A DNA stretch of 64,000 nt from Auanema rhodensis (lineage: Eukaryota > Nematoda > Chromadorea > Rhabditida > Rhabditidae), in the NCBI GenBank assembly GCA_964057225.1, contig OZ059898.1:19321267-19385266 (forward strand), in the 5' to 3' direction. Within the stretch, counting starts at the first letter, position 1; every line of letters begins with the position of its first letter. The translations under genes and the position numbers were made by a program. Shown here in pieces: positions 23,870 to 38,611 of this stretch. A model generated the notes under the pieces. That model worked only from the letters and a program-made list of their open reading frames with translations, had not been told where the DNA came from and did no database searches.

Positions 23870-26800
23870 GAATTAATTTTTTTGTTGAATAACATTGTCC
23901 ATCGTCTTTGCCTTGAAAAAAGGAATCTAAAAACATCTACTTTTTGCTAAATTATTTTGAAATTTTTCGAAAAAATTTTTGTCAAAATGTTTTTGGAAGC
24001 AATGTTGAGTGAACATGGAAACTCAACATACACTAATGCATCATTTTTCGAACAATCATAACTAATTTTTGTATTAAGCGTTTCTCAATTTAGTATAGTG
24101 CATTTGATGCGGATTTTTAAGCTGCGTCGATCTGTGTTATCAGATTTGCGCTAGCTTAAAAATGCACCGAGATATCAACTGATATAAGTTCACACTTATA
24201 TCCTCGATTTTCACCCTGAAGAATTAATTTTTTCGTTGAATAACATTGTCCATCGTCTTTGCCTTGAAAAAAGGAATCTAAAAACATCTACTTTTTGCTA
24301 AATTATTTTGAAATTTTTCGAAAAAATTTTTGTCAAAATGTTTTTGGAAGCAATGTTGAGTGAACATGGAAACTCAACATACACTAATGCATCATTTTTC
24401 GAACAATCATAACTAATTTTTGTATTAAGCGTTTCTCAATGTAGTATAGTGCATTTGATGCGGATTTTTAAGCTGCGTCGATCTGTGTTATCAGATTTGC
24501 GCTAGCTTAAAAATGCACCGAGATATCAACTGATATAAGTTCACACTTATATCCTCGATTTTCACCCTGAAGAATTAATTTTTTTGTTGAATAACATTGT
24601 CCATCGTCTTTGCCTTGAAAAAAGGAATCTAAAAACATCTACTTTTTGCTAAATTATTTTGAAATTTTTCGAAAAAATTTTTGTCAAAATGTTTTTGGAA
24701 GCAATGTTGAGTGAACATGGAAACTCAACATACACTAATGCATCATTTTTCGAACAATCATAACTAATTTTTGTATTAAGCGTTTCTCAATGTAGTATAG
24801 TGCATTTGATGCGGATTTTTAAGCTGCGTCGATCTGTGTTATCAGATTTGCGCTAGCTTAAAAATGCACCGAGATATCAACTGATATATGTTCACACTTA
24901 TATCCTCGATTTTCACCCTGAAGAATTAATTTTTTTGTTGAATAACATTGTCCATCGTCTTTGCCTTGAAAAAAGGAATCTAAAAACATCTACTTTTTGC
25001 TAAATTATTTTGAAATTTTTCGAAAAAATTTTTGTCAAAATGTTTTTGGAAGCAATGTTGAGTGAACATGGAAACTCAACATACACTAATGCATCATTTT
25101 TCAAACGATCATAACTAATTTTTGTATTAAGCGTTTCTCAATGTAGTATAGTGCATTCGATGCGGATTTTTAAGCTGCGTCGATCTGTGTTATCAGATTT
25201 GCGCTAGCTTAAAAATGCACCGAGATATCAACTGATATAAGTTCACACTTATATCCTCGATTTTCACCCTGAAGAATTAATTTTTTTGTTGAATAACATT
25301 GTCCATCGTCTTTGCCTTGAAAAAAGGAATCTAAAAACATCTACTTTTTGCTAAATTATTTTGAAATTTTTCGAAAAAATTTTTGTCAAAATGTTTTTGG
25401 AAGCAATGTTGAGTGAACATGGAAACTCAACATACACTAATGCATCATTTTTCGAACAATCATAACTAATTTTTGTATTAAGCGTTTCTCAATTTAGTAT
25501 AGTGCATTTGATGCGGATTTTTAAGCTGCGTCGATCTGTGTTATCAGATTTGCGCTAGCTTAAAAATGCACCGAGATATCAACTGATATAAGTTCACACT
25601 TATATCCTCGATTTTCACCCTGAAGAATTAATTTTTTCGTTGAATAACATTGTCCATCGTCTTTGCCTTGAAAAAAGGAATCTAAAAACATCTACTTTTT
25701 GCTAAATTATTTTGAAATTTTTCGAAAAAATTTTTGTCAAAATGTTTTTGGAAGCAATGTTGAGTGAACATGGAAACTCAACATACACTAATGCATCATT
25801 TTTCGAACAATCATAACTAATTTTTGTATTAAGCGTTTCTCAATGTAGTATAGTGCATTTGATGCGGATTTTTAAGCTGCGTCGATCTGTGTTATCAGAT
25901 TTGCGCTAGCTTAAAAATGCACCGAGATATCAACTGATATAAGTTCACACTTATATCCTCGATTTTCACCCTGAAGAATTAATTTTTTTGTTGAATAACA
26001 TTGTCCATCGTCTTTGCCTTGAAAAAAGGAATCTAAAAACATCTACTTTTTGCTAAATTATTTTGAAATTTTTCGAAAAAATTTTTGTCAAAATGTTTTT
26101 GGAAGCAATGTTGAGTGAACATGGAAACTCAACATACACTAATGCATCATTTTTCGAACAATCATAACTAATTTTTGTATTAAGCGTTTCTCAATGTAGT
26201 ATAGTGCATTTGATGCGGATTTTTAAGCTGCGTCGATCTGTGTTATCAGATTTGCGCTAACTTAAAAATGCACCGAGATATCAACTGATATAAGTTCACA
26301 CTTATATCCTCGATTTTCACCCTGAAGAATTAATTTTTTTGTTGAATAACATTGTCCATCGTCTTTGCCTTGAAAAAAGGAATCTAAAAACATCTACTTT
26401 TTGCTAAATTATTTTGAAATTTTTCGAAAAAATTTTTGTCAAAATGTTTTTGGAAGCAATGTTGAGTGAACATGGAAACTCAACATACACTAATGCATCA
26501 TTTTTCGAACAATCATAACTAATTTTTGTATTAAGCGTTTCTCAATTTAGTATAGTGCATTTGATGCGGATTTTTAAGCTGCGTCGATCTGTGTTATCAG
26601 ATTTGCGCTAGCTTAAAAATGCACCGAGATATCAACTGATATAAGTTCACACTTATATCCTCGATTTTCACCCTGAAGAATTAATTTTTTCGTTGAATAA
26701 CATTGTCCATCGTCTTTGCCTTGAAAAAAGGAATCTAAAAACATCTACTTTTTGCTAAATTATTTTGAAATTTTTCGAAAAAATTTTTGTCAAAATGTTT

Positions 26801-28783
26801 TTGGAAGCAATGTTGAGTGAACATGGAAACTCAACATACACTAATGCATCATTTTTCGAACAATCATAACTAATTTTTGTATTAAGCGTTTCTCAATGTA
26901 GTATAGTGCATTTGATGCGGATTTTTAAGCTGCGTCGATCTGTGTTATCAGATTTGCGCTAGCTTAAAAATGCACCGAGATATCAACTGATATAAGTTCA
27001 CACTTATATCCTCGATTTTCACCCTGAAGAATTAATTTTTTTGTTGAATAACATTGTCCATCGTCTTTGCCTTGAAAAAAGGAATCTAAAAACATCTACT
27101 TTTTGCTAAATTATTTTGAAATTTTTCGAAAAAATTTTTGTCAAAATGTTTTTGGAAGCAATGTTGAGTGAACATGGAAACTCAACATACACTAATGCAT
27201 CATTTTTCGAACAATCATAACTAATTTTTGTATTAAGCGTTTCTCAATGTAGTATAGTGCATTTGATGCGGATTTTTAAGCTGCGTCGATCTGTGTTATC
27301 AGATTTGCGCTAGCTTAAAAATGCACCGAGATATCAACTGATATATGTTCACACTTATATCCTCGATTTTCACCCTGAAGAATTAATTTTTTTGTTGAAT
27401 AACATTGTCCATCGTCTTTGCCTTGAAAAAAGGAATCTAAAAACATCTACTTTTTGCTAAATTATTTTGAAATTTTTCGAAAAAATTTTTGTCAAAATGT
27501 TTTTGGAAGCAATGTTGAGTGAACATGGAAACTCAACATACACTAATGCATCATTTTTCAAACGATCATAACTAATTTTTGTATTAAGCGTTTCTCAATG
27601 TAGTATAGTGCATTCGATGCGGATTTTTAAGCTGCGTCGATCTGTGTTATCAGATTTGCGCTAGCTTAAAAATGCACCGAGATATCAACTGATATAAGTT
27701 CACACTTATATCCTCGATTTTCACCCTGAAGAATTAATTTTTTTGTTGAATAACATTGTCCATCGTCTTTGCCTTGAAAAAAGGAATCTAAAAACATCTA
27801 CTTTTTGCTAAATTATTTTGAAATTTTTCGAAAAAATTTTTGTCAAAATGTTTTTGGAAGCAATGTTGAGTGAACATGGAAACTCAACATACACTAATGC
27901 ATCATTTTTCGAACAATCATAACTAATTTTTGTATTAAGCGTTTCTCAATTTAGTATAGTGCATTTGATGCGGATTTTTAAGCTGCGTCGATCTGTGTTA
28001 TCAGATTTGCGCTAGCTTAAAAATGCACCGAGATATCAACTGATATAAGTTCACACTTATATCCTCGATTTTCACCCTGAAGAATTAATTTTTTCGTTGA
28101 ATAACATTGTCCATCGTCTTTGCCTTGAAAAAAGGAATCTAAAAACATCTACTTTTTGCTAAATTATTTTGAAATTTTTCGAAAAAATTTTTGTCAAAAT
28201 GTTTTTGGAAGCAATGTTGAGTGAACATGGAAACTCAACATACACTAATGCATCATTTTTCGAACAATCATAACTAATTTTTGTATTAAGCGTTTCTCAA
28301 TGTAGTATAGTGCATTTGATGCGGATTTTTAAGCTGCGTCGATCTGTGTTATCAGATTTGCGCTAGCTTAAAAATGCACCGAGATATCAACTGATATAAG
28401 TTCACACTTATATCCTCGATTTTCACCCTGAAGAATTAATTTTTTTGTTGAATAACATTGTCCATCGTCTTTGCCTTGAAAAAAGGAATCTAAAAACATC
28501 TACTTTTTGCTAAATTATTTTGAAATTTTTCGAAAAAATTTTTGTCAAAATGTTTTTGGAAGCAATGTTGAGTGAACATGGAAACTCAACATACACTAAT
28601 GCATCATTTTTCGAACAATCATAACTAATTTTTGTATTAAGCGTTTCTCAATGTAGTATAGTGCATTTGATGCGGATTTTTAAGCTGCGTCGATCTGTGT
28701 TATCAGATTTGCGCTAGCTTAAAAATGCACCGAGATATCAACTGATATAAGTTCACACTTATATCCTCGATTTTCACCCTGAA
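23870..28783 (+). repeat. Block 6: 7-mer HOR (2457 bp), two copies, monomers 69-75 and 76-82
   Basis: The unit is At-A with 221T, Ac-A, At-A with 318T, At-C, At-A with 221T, Ac-A, At-A. The 318T marker lies at 24889 and 27346, exactly 2457 bp apart. The 221T monomers are 69, 73, 76 and 80, spaced 4, 3, 4. The two copies differ at the last position, where monomer 75 has 285A and monomer 82 does not. The internal repeat of the At-221T, Ac pair shows that the 7-mer was itself built from a 3- and a 4-monomer duplication. Confidence 0.85.
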
Positions 28784-31591
28784 GAATTAATTTTTTTGTT
28801 GAATAACATTGTCCATCGTCTTTGCCTTGAAAAAAGGAATCTAAAAACATCTACTTTTTGCTAAATTATTTTGAAATTTTTCGAAAAAATTTTTGTCAAA
28901 ATGTTTTTGGAAGCAATGTTGAGTGAACATGGAAACTCAACATACACTAATGCATCATTTTTCAAACGATCATAACTAATTTTTGTATTAAGCGTTTCTC
29001 AATGTAGTATAGTGCACTCGATGCGGATTTTTAAGCTGCGTCGATCTGTGTTATCAGATTTGCGCTAGCTTAAAAATGCACCGAGATATCAACTGATATA
29101 AGTTCACACTTATATCCTCGATTTTCACCCTGAAGAATTAATTTTTTCGTTGAATAACATTGTCCATCGTCTTTGCCTTGAAAAAAGGAATCTAAAAACA
29201 TCTACTTTTTGCTAAATTATTTTGAAATTTTTCGAAAAAATTTTTGTCAAAATGTTTTTGGAAGCAATGTTGAGTGTACATGGAAACTCAACATACACTA
29301 ATGCATCATTTTTCAAACGATCATAACTAATTTTTGTATTAAGCGTTTCTCAATGTAGTATAGTGCATTCGATGCGGATTTTTAAGCTGCGTCGATCTGT
29401 GTTATCAGATTTGCGCTAGCTTAAAAATGCACCGAGATATCAACTGATATAAGTTCACACTTATATCCTCGATTTTCACCCTGAAGAATTATTTTTTTCG
29501 TTGAATAACATTGTCCATCGTCTTTGCCTTGAAAAAAGGAATCTAAAAACATCTACTTTTTGCTAAATTATTTTGAAATTTTTCGAAAAAATTTTTGTCA
29601 AAATGTTTTTGGAAGCAATGTTGAGTGAACATGGAAACTCAACATACACTAATGCATCATTTTTCAAACGATCATAACTAATTTTTGTATTAAGCGTTTC
29701 TCATTGTAGTATAGTGCATTCGATGCGGATTTTTAAGCTGCATCGATCTGTGTTATCAGATTTGCGCTAGCTTAAAAATGCACCGAGATATCAACTGATA
29801 TAAGTTCACACTTATATCCTCGATTTTCACCCTGAAGAATTAATTTTTTCGTTGAATAACATTGTCCATCGTCTTTGCCTTGAAAAAAGGAATCTAAAAA
29901 CATCTACTTTTTGCTAAATTATTTTGAAATTTTTCGAAAAAATTTTTGTCAAAATGTTTTTGGAAGCAATGTTGAGTGAACATGGAAACTCAACATACAC
30001 TAATGCATCATTTTTCGAACAATCATAACTAATTTTTGTATTAAGCGTTTCTCAATGTAGTATAGTGCATTTGATGCGGATTTTTAAGCTGCGTCGATCT
30101 GTGTTATCAGATTTGCGCTAGCTTAAAAATGCACCGAGATATCAACTGATATAAGTTCACACTTATATCCTCGATTTTCACCCTGAAGAATTATTTTTTT
30201 TGTTGAATAACATTGTCCATCGTCTTTGCCTTGAAAAAAGGAATCTAAAAACATCTACTTTTTGCTAAATTATTTTGAAATTTTTCGAAAAAATTTTTGT
30301 CAAAATGTTTTTGGAAGCAATGTTGAGTGAACATGGAAACTCAACATACACTAATGCATCATTTTTCAAACGATCATAACTAATTTTTGTATTAAGCGTT
30401 TCTCAATGTAGTATAGTGCACTCGATGCGGATTTTTAAGCTGCGTCGATCTGTGTTATCAGATTTGCGCTAGCTTAAAAATGCACCGAGATATCAACTGA
30501 TATAAGTTCACACTTATATCCTCGATTTTCACCCTGAAGAATTAATTTTTTCGTTGAATAACATTGTCCATCGTCTTTGCCTTGAAAAAAGGAATCTAAA
30601 AACATCTACTTTTTGCTAAATTATTTTGAAATTTTTCGAAAAAATTTTTGTCAAAATGTTTTTGGAAGCAATGTTGAGTGTACATGGAAACTCAACATAC
30701 ACTAATGCATCATTTTTCAAACGATCATAACTAATTTTTGTATTAAGCGTTTCTCAATGTAGTATAGTGCATTCGATGCGGATTTTTAAGCTGCGTCGAT
30801 CTGTGTTATCAGATTTGCGCTAGCTTAAAAATGCACCGAGATATCAACTGATATAAGTTCACACTTATATCCTCGATTTTCACCCTGAAGAATTATTTTT
30901 TTCGTTGAATAACATTGTCCATCGTCTTTGCCTTGAAAAAAGGAATCTAAAAACATCTACTTTTTGCTAAATTATTTTGAAATTTTTCGAAAAAATTTTT
31001 GTCAAAATGTTTTTGGAAGCAATGTTGAGTGAACATGGAAACTCAACATACACTAATGCATCATTTTTCAAACGATCATAACTAATTTTTGTATTAAGCG
31101 TTTCTCATTGTAGTATAGTGCATTCGATGCGGATTTTTAAGCTGCATCGATCTGTGTTATCAGATTTGCGCTAGCTTAAAAATGCACCGAGATATCAACT
31201 GATATAAGTTCACACTTATATCCTCGATTTTCACCCTGAAGAATTAATTTTTTCGTTGAATAACATTGTCCATCGTCTTTGCCTTGAAAAAAGGAATCTA
31301 AAAACATCTACTTTTTGCTAAATTATTTTGAAATTTTTCGAAAAAATTTTTGTCAAAATGTTTTTGGAAGCAATGTTGAGTGAACATGGAAACTCAACAT
31401 ACACTAATGCATCATTTTTCGAACAATCATAACTAATTTTTGTATTAAGCGTTTCTCAATGTAGTATAGTGCATTTGATGCGGATTTTTAAGCTGCGTCG
31501 ATCTGTGTTATCAGATTTGCGCTAGCTTAAAAATGCACCGAGATATCAACTGATATAAGTTCACACTTATATCCTCGATTTTCACCCTGAA
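28784..31591 (+). repeat. Block 7: 4-mer HOR (1404 bp), two copies, monomers 83-86 and 87-90
   Basis: The unit is C with 234C (gcactcg), Ac-B, T-C with 219T and 257A, Ac-A. The first monomer has an At start in copy 1 and a Tt start in copy 2. Monomer 91 (31592-31942, Tt-C) continues the pattern without 234C. The pair of markers 219T plus 257A first appears here and returns from 38.6 kb. Confidence 0.83.
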
Positions 31592-31942
31592 GAATTATTT
31601 TTTTTGTTGAATAACATTGTCCATCGTCTTTGCCTTGAAAAAAGGAATCTAAAAACATCTACTTTTTGCTAAATTATTTTGAAATTTTTCGAAAAAATTT
31701 TTGTCAAAATGTTTTTGGAAGCAATGTTGAGTGAACATGGAAACTCAACATACACTAATGCATCATTTTTCAAACGATCATAACTAATTTTTGTATTAAG
31801 CGTTTCTCAATGTAGTATAGTGCATTCGATGCGGATTTTTAAGCTGCGTCGATCTGTGTTATCAGATTTGCGCTAGCTTAAAAATGCACCGAGATATCAA
31901 CTGATATAAGTTCACACTTATATCCTCGATTTTCACCCTGAA

Positions 31943-34900
31943 GAATTATTTTTTTCGTTGAATAACATTGTCCATCGTCTTTGCCTTGAAAAAAGGAATC
32001 TAAAAACATCTACTTTTTGCTAAATTATTTTGAAATTTTTCGAAAAAATTTTTGTCAAAATGTTTTTGGAAGCAATGTTGAGTGAACATGGAAACTCAAC
32101 ATACACTAATGCATCATTTTTCGAACAATCATAACTAATTTTTGTATTAAGCGTTTCTCAATGTAGTATAGTGCATTTGATGCGGATTTTTAAGCTGCGT
32201 CGATCTGTGTTATCAGATTTGCGCTAGCTTAAAAATGCACCGAGATATCAACTGATATAAGTTCACACTTATATCCTCGATTTTCACCCTGAAGAATTAA
32301 TTTTTTCGTTGAATAACATTGTCCATCGTCTTTGCCTTGAAAAAAGGAATCTAAAAACATCTACTTTTTGCTAAATTATTTTGAAATTTTTCGAAAAAAT
32401 TTTTGTCAAAATGTTTTTGGAAGCAATGTTGAGTGAACATGGAAACTCAACATACACTAATGCATCATTTTTCGAACAATCATAACTAATTTTTGTATTA
32501 AGCGTTTCTCAATGTAGTATAGTGCATTTGATGCGGATTTTTAAGCTGCGTCGATCTGTGTTATCAGATTTGCGCTAACTTAAAAATGCACCGAGATATC
32601 AACTGATATAAGTTCACACTTATATCCTCGATTTTCACCCTGAAGAATTAATTTTTTTGTTGAATAACATTGTCCATCGTCTTTGCCTTGAAAAAAGGAA
32701 TCTAAAAACATCTACTTTTTGCTAAATTATTTTGAAATTTTTCGAAAAAATTTTTGTCAAAATGTTTTTGGAAGCAATGTTGAGTGAACATGGAAACTCA
32801 ACATACACTAATGCATCATTTTTCGAACAATCATAACTAATTTTTGTATTAAGCGTTTCTCAATGTAGTATAGTGCATTTGATGCGGATTTTTAAGCTGC
32901 GTCGATCTGTGTTATCAGATTTGCGCTAGCTTAAAAATGCACCGAGATATCAACTGATATAAGTTCACACTTATATCCTCGATTTTCACCCTGAAGAATT
33001 AATTTTTTTGTTGAATAACATTGTCCATCGTCTTTGCCTTGAAAAAAGGAATCTAAAAACATCTACTTTTTGCTAAATTATTTTGAAATTTTTCGAAAAA
33101 ATTTTTGTCAAAATGTTTTTGGAAGCAATGTTGAGTGAACATGGAAACTCAACATACACTAATGCATCATTTTTCGAACAATCATAACTAATTTTTGTAT
33201 TAAGCGTTTCTCAATGTAGTATAGTGCATTTGATGCGGATTTTTAAGCTGCGTCGATCTGTGTTATCAGATTTGCGCTAGCTTAAAAATGCACCGAGATA
33301 TCAACTGATATAAGTTCACACTTATATCCTCGATTTTCACCCTGAAGAATTAATTTTTTTGTTGAATAACATTGTCCATCGTCTTTGCCTTGAAAAAAGG
33401 AATCTAAAAACATCTACTTTTTGCTAAATTATTTTGAAATTTTTCGAAAAAATTTTTGTCAAAATGTTTTTGGAAGCAATGTTGAGTGAACATGGAAACT
33501 CAACATACACTAATGCATCATTTTTCGAACAATCATAACTAATTTTTGTATTAAGCGTTTCTCAATGTAGTATAGTGCATTTGATGCGGATTTTTAAGCT
33601 GCGTCGATCTGTGTTATCAGATTTGCGCTAGCTTAAAAATGCACCGAGATATCAACTGATATAAGTTCACACTTATATCCTCGATTTTCACCCTGAAGAA
33701 TTAATTTTTTTGTTGAATAACATTGTCCATCGTCTTTGCCTTGAAAAAAGGAATCTAAAAACATCTACTTTTTGCTAAATTATTTTGAAATTTTTCGAAA
33801 AAATTTTTGTCAAAATGTTTTTGGAAGCAATGTTGAGTGAACATGGAAACTCAACATACACTAATGCATCATTTTTCAAACGATCATAACTAATTTTTGT
33901 ATTAAGCGTTTCTCAATGTAGTATAGTGCATTCGATGCGGATTTTTAAGCTGCGTCGATCTGTGTTATCAGATTTGCGCTAGCTTAAAAATGCACCGAGA
34001 TATCAACTGATATAAGTTCACACTTATATCCTCGATTTTCACCCTGAAGAATTAATTTTTTCGTTGAATAACATTGTCCATCGTCTTTGCCTTGAAAAAA
34101 GGAATCTAAAAACATCTACTTTTTGCTAAATTATTTTGAAATTTTTCGAAAAAATTTTTGTCAAAATGTTTTTGGAAGCAATGTTGAGTGTACATGGAAA
34201 CTCAACATACACTAATGCATCATTTTTCAAACGATCATAACTAATTTTTGTATTAAGCGTTTCTCAATGTAGTATAGTGCATTCGATGCGGATTTTTAAG
34301 CTGCGTCGATCTGTGTTATCAGATTTGCGCTAGCTTAAAAATGCACCGAGATATCAACTGATATAAGTTCACACTTATATCCTCGATTTTCACCCTGAAG
34401 AATTATTTTTTTCGTTGAATAACATTGTCCATTGTCTTTGCCTTGAAAAAAGGAATCTAAAAACATCTACTTTTTGCTAAATTATTTTGAAATTTTTCGA
34501 AAAAATTTTTGTCAAAATGTTTTTGGAAGCAATGTTGAGTGAACATGGAAACTCAACATACACTAATGCATCATTTTTCGAACAATCATAACTAATTTTT
34601 GTATTAAGCGTTTCTCAATGTAGTATAGTGCATTTGATGCGGATTTTTAAGCTGCGTCGATCTGTGTTATCAGATTTGCGCTAGCTTAAAAATGCACCGA
34701 GATATCAACTGATATAAGTTCACACTTATATCCTCGATTTTCACCCTGAAGAATTAATTTTTTCGTTGAATAACATTGTCCATCGTCTTTGCCTTGAAAA
34801 AAGGAATCTAAAAACATCTACTTTTTGCTAAATTATTTTGAAATTTTTCGAAAAAATTTTTGTCAAAATGTTTTTGGAAGCAATGTTGAGTGAACATGGA

Positions 34901-37900
34901 AACTCAACATACACTAATGCATCATTTTTCGAACAATCATAACTAATTTTTGTATTAAGCGTTTCTCAATGTAGTATAGTGCATTTGATGCGGATTTTTA
35001 AGCTGCGTCGATCTGTGTTATCAGATTTGCGCTAACTTAAAAATGCACCGAGATATCAACTGATATAAGTTCACACTTATATCCTCGATTTTCACCCTGA
35101 AGAATTAATTTTTTTGTTGAATAACATTGTCCATCGTCTTTGCCTTGAAAAAAGGAATCTAAAAACATCTACTTTTTGCTAAATTATTTTGAAATTTTTC
35201 GAAAAAATTTTTGTCAAAATGTTTTTGGAAGCAATGTTGAGTGAACATGGAAACTCAACATACACTAATGCATCATTTTTCGAACAATCATAACTAATTT
35301 TTGTATTAAGCGTTTCTCAATGTAGTATAGTGCATTTGATGCGGATTTTTAAGCTGCGTCGATCTGTGTTATCAGATTTGCGCTAGCTTAAAAATGCACC
35401 GAGATATCAACTGATATAAGTTCACACTTATATCCTCGATTTTCACCCTGAAGAATTAATTTTTTCGTTGAATAACATTGTCCATCGTCTTTGCCTTGAA
35501 AAAAGGAATCTAAAAACATCTACTTTTTGCTAAATTATTTTGAAATTTTTCGAAAAAATTTTTGTCAAAATGTTTTTGGAAGCAATGTTGAGTGAACATG
35601 GAAACTCAACATACACTAATGCATCATTTTTCGAACAATCATAACTAATTTTTGTATTAAGCGTTTCTCAATGTAGTATAGTGCATTTGATGCGGATTTT
35701 TAAGCTGCGTCGATCTGTGTTATCAGATTTGCGCTAGCTTAAAAATGCACCGAGATATCAACTGATATAAGTTCACACTTATATCCTCGATTTTCACCCT
35801 GAAGAATTAATTTTTTTGTTGAATAACATTGTCCATCGTCTTTGCCTTGAAAAAAGGAATCTAAAAACATCTACTTTTTGCTAAATTATTTTGAAATTTT
35901 TCGAAAAAATTTTTGTCAAAATGTTTTTGGAAGCAATGTTGAGTGAACATGGAAACTCAACATACACTAATGCATCATTTTTCGAACAATCATAACTAAT
36001 TTTTGTATTAAGCGTTTCTCAATGTAGTATAGTGCATTTGATGCGGATTTTTAAGCTGCGTCGATCTGTGTTATCAGATTTGCGCTAGCTTAAAAATGCA
36101 CCGAGATATCAACTGATATAAGTTCACACTTATATCCTCGATTTTCACCCTGAAGAATTAATTTTTTTGTTGAATAACATTGTCCATCGTCTTTGCCTTG
36201 AAAAAAGGAATCTAAAAACATCTACTTTTTGCTAAATTATTTTGAAATTTTTCGAAAAAATTTTTGTCAAAATGTTTTTGGAAGCAATGTTGAGTGAACA
36301 TGGAAACTCAACATACACTAATGCATCATTTTTCAAACGATCATAACTAATTTTTGTATTAAGCGTTTCTCAATGTAGTATAGTGCATTCGATGCGGATT
36401 TTTAAGCTGCGTCGATCTGTGTTATCAGATTTGCGCTAGCTTAAAAATGCACCGAGATATCAACTGATATAAGTTCACACTTATATCCTCGATTTTCACC
36501 CTGAAGAATTAATTTTTTCGTTGAATAACATTGTCCATCGTCTTTGCCTTGAAAAAAGGAATCTAAAAACATCTACTTTTTGCTAAATTATTTTGAAATT
36601 TTTCGAAAAAATTTTTGTCAAAATGTTTTTGGAAGCAATGTTGAGTGTACATGGAAACTCAACATACACTAATGCATCATTTTTCAAACGATCATAACTA
36701 ATTTTTGTATTAAGCGTTTCTCAATGTAGTATAGTGCATTCGATGCGGATTTTTAAGCTGCGTCGATCTGTGTTATCAGATTTGCGCTAGCTTAAAAATG
36801 CACCGAGATATCAACTGATATAAGTTCACACTTATATCCTCGATTTTCACCCTGAAGAATTATTTTTTTCGTTGAATAACATTGTCCATTGTCTTTGCCT
36901 TGAAAAAAGGAATCTAAAAACATCTACTTTTTGCTAAATTATTTTGAAATTTTTCGAAAAAATTTTTGTCAAAATGTTTTTGGAAGCAATGTTGAGTGAA
37001 CATGGAAACTCAACATACACTAATGCATCATTTTTCGAACAATCATAACTAATTTTTGTATTAAGCGTTTCTCAATGTAGTATAGTGCATTTGATGCGGA
37101 TTTTTAAGCTGCGTCGATCTGTGTTATCAGATTTGCGCTAGCTTAAAAATGCACCGAGATATCAACTGATATAAGTTCACACTTATATCCTCGATTTTCA
37201 CCCTGAAGAATTAATTTTTTCGTTGAATAACATTGTCCATCGTCTTTGCCTTGAAAAAAGGAATCTAAAAACATCTACTTTTTGCTAAATTATTTTGAAA
37301 TTTTTCGAAAAAATTTTTGTCAAAATGTTTTTGGAAGCAATGTTGAGTGAACATGGAAACTCAACATACACTAATGCATCATTTTTCGAACAATCATAAC
37401 TAATTTTTGTATTAAGCGTTTCTCAATGTAGTATAGTGCATTTGATGCGGATTTTTAAGCTGCGTCGATCTGTGTTATCAGATTTGCGCTAACTTAAAAA
37501 TGCACCGAGATATCAACTGATATAAGTTCACACTTATATCCTCGATTTTCACCCTGAAGAATTAATTTTTTTGTTGAATAACATTGTCCATCGTCTTTGC
37601 CTTGAAAAAAGGAATCTAAAAACATCTACTTTTTGCTAAATTATTTTGAAATTTTTCGAAAAAATTTTTGTCAAAATGTTTTTGGAAGCAATGTTGAGTG
37701 AACATGGAAACTCAACATACACTAATGCATCATTTTTCGAACAATCATAACTAATTTTTGTATTAAGCGTTTCTCAATGTAGTATAGTGCATTTGATGCG
37801 GATTTTTAAGCTGCGTCGATCTGTGTTATCAGATTTGCGCTAGCTTAAAAATGCACCGAGATATCAACTGATATAAGTTCACACTTATATCCTCGATTTT

Positions 37901-38611
37901 CACCCTGAAGAATTAATTTTTTCGTTGAATAACATTGTCCATCGTCTTTGCCTTGAAAAAAGGAATCTAAAAACATCTACTTTTTGCTAAATTATTTTGA
38001 AATTTTTCGAAAAAATTTTTGTCAAAATGTTTTTGGAAGCAATGTTGAGTGAACATGGAAACTCAACATACACTAATGCATCATTTTTCGAACAATCATA
38101 ACTAATTTTTGTATTAAGCGTTTCTCAATGTAGTATAGTGCATTTGATGCGGATTTTTAAGCTGCGTCGATCTGTGTTATCAGATTTGCGCTAGCTTAAA
38201 AATGCACCGAGATATCAACTGATATAAGTTCACACTTATATCCTCGATTTTCACCCTGAAGAATTAATTTTTTTGTTGAATAACATTGTCCATCGTCTTT
38301 GCCTTGAAAAAAGGAATCTAAAAACATCTACTTTTTGCTAAATTATTTTGAAATTTTTCGAAAAAATTTTTGTCAAAATGTTTTTGGAAGCAATGTTGAG
38401 TGAACATGGAAACTCAACATACACTAATGCATCATTTTTCGAACAATCATAACTAATTTTTGTATTAAGCGTTTCTCAATGTAGTATAGTGCATTTGATG
38501 CGGATTTTTAAGCTGCGTCGATCTGTGTTATCAGATTTGCGCTAGCTTAAAAATGCACCGAGATATCAACTGATATAAGTTCACACTTATATCCTCGATT
38601 TTCACCCTGAA
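31943..38611 (+). repeat. Block 8: 7-mer HOR (2457 bp), monomers 92-110
   Basis: The unit is T-A, Ac-A with 285A, At-A, Ac-A or At-A, At-A, At-C, Ac-B. Copies are monomers 92-98, 99-105 and a truncated 106-110. The private 34 C to T (ccattgtc) marks the first monomer of copies 2 and 3 at 34433 and 36890, 2457 bp apart. It is absent in copy 1, so copies 2 and 3 are the closer pair. Copy 1 also has At where copies 2 and 3 have Ac at unit position 4. Confidence 0.85.
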
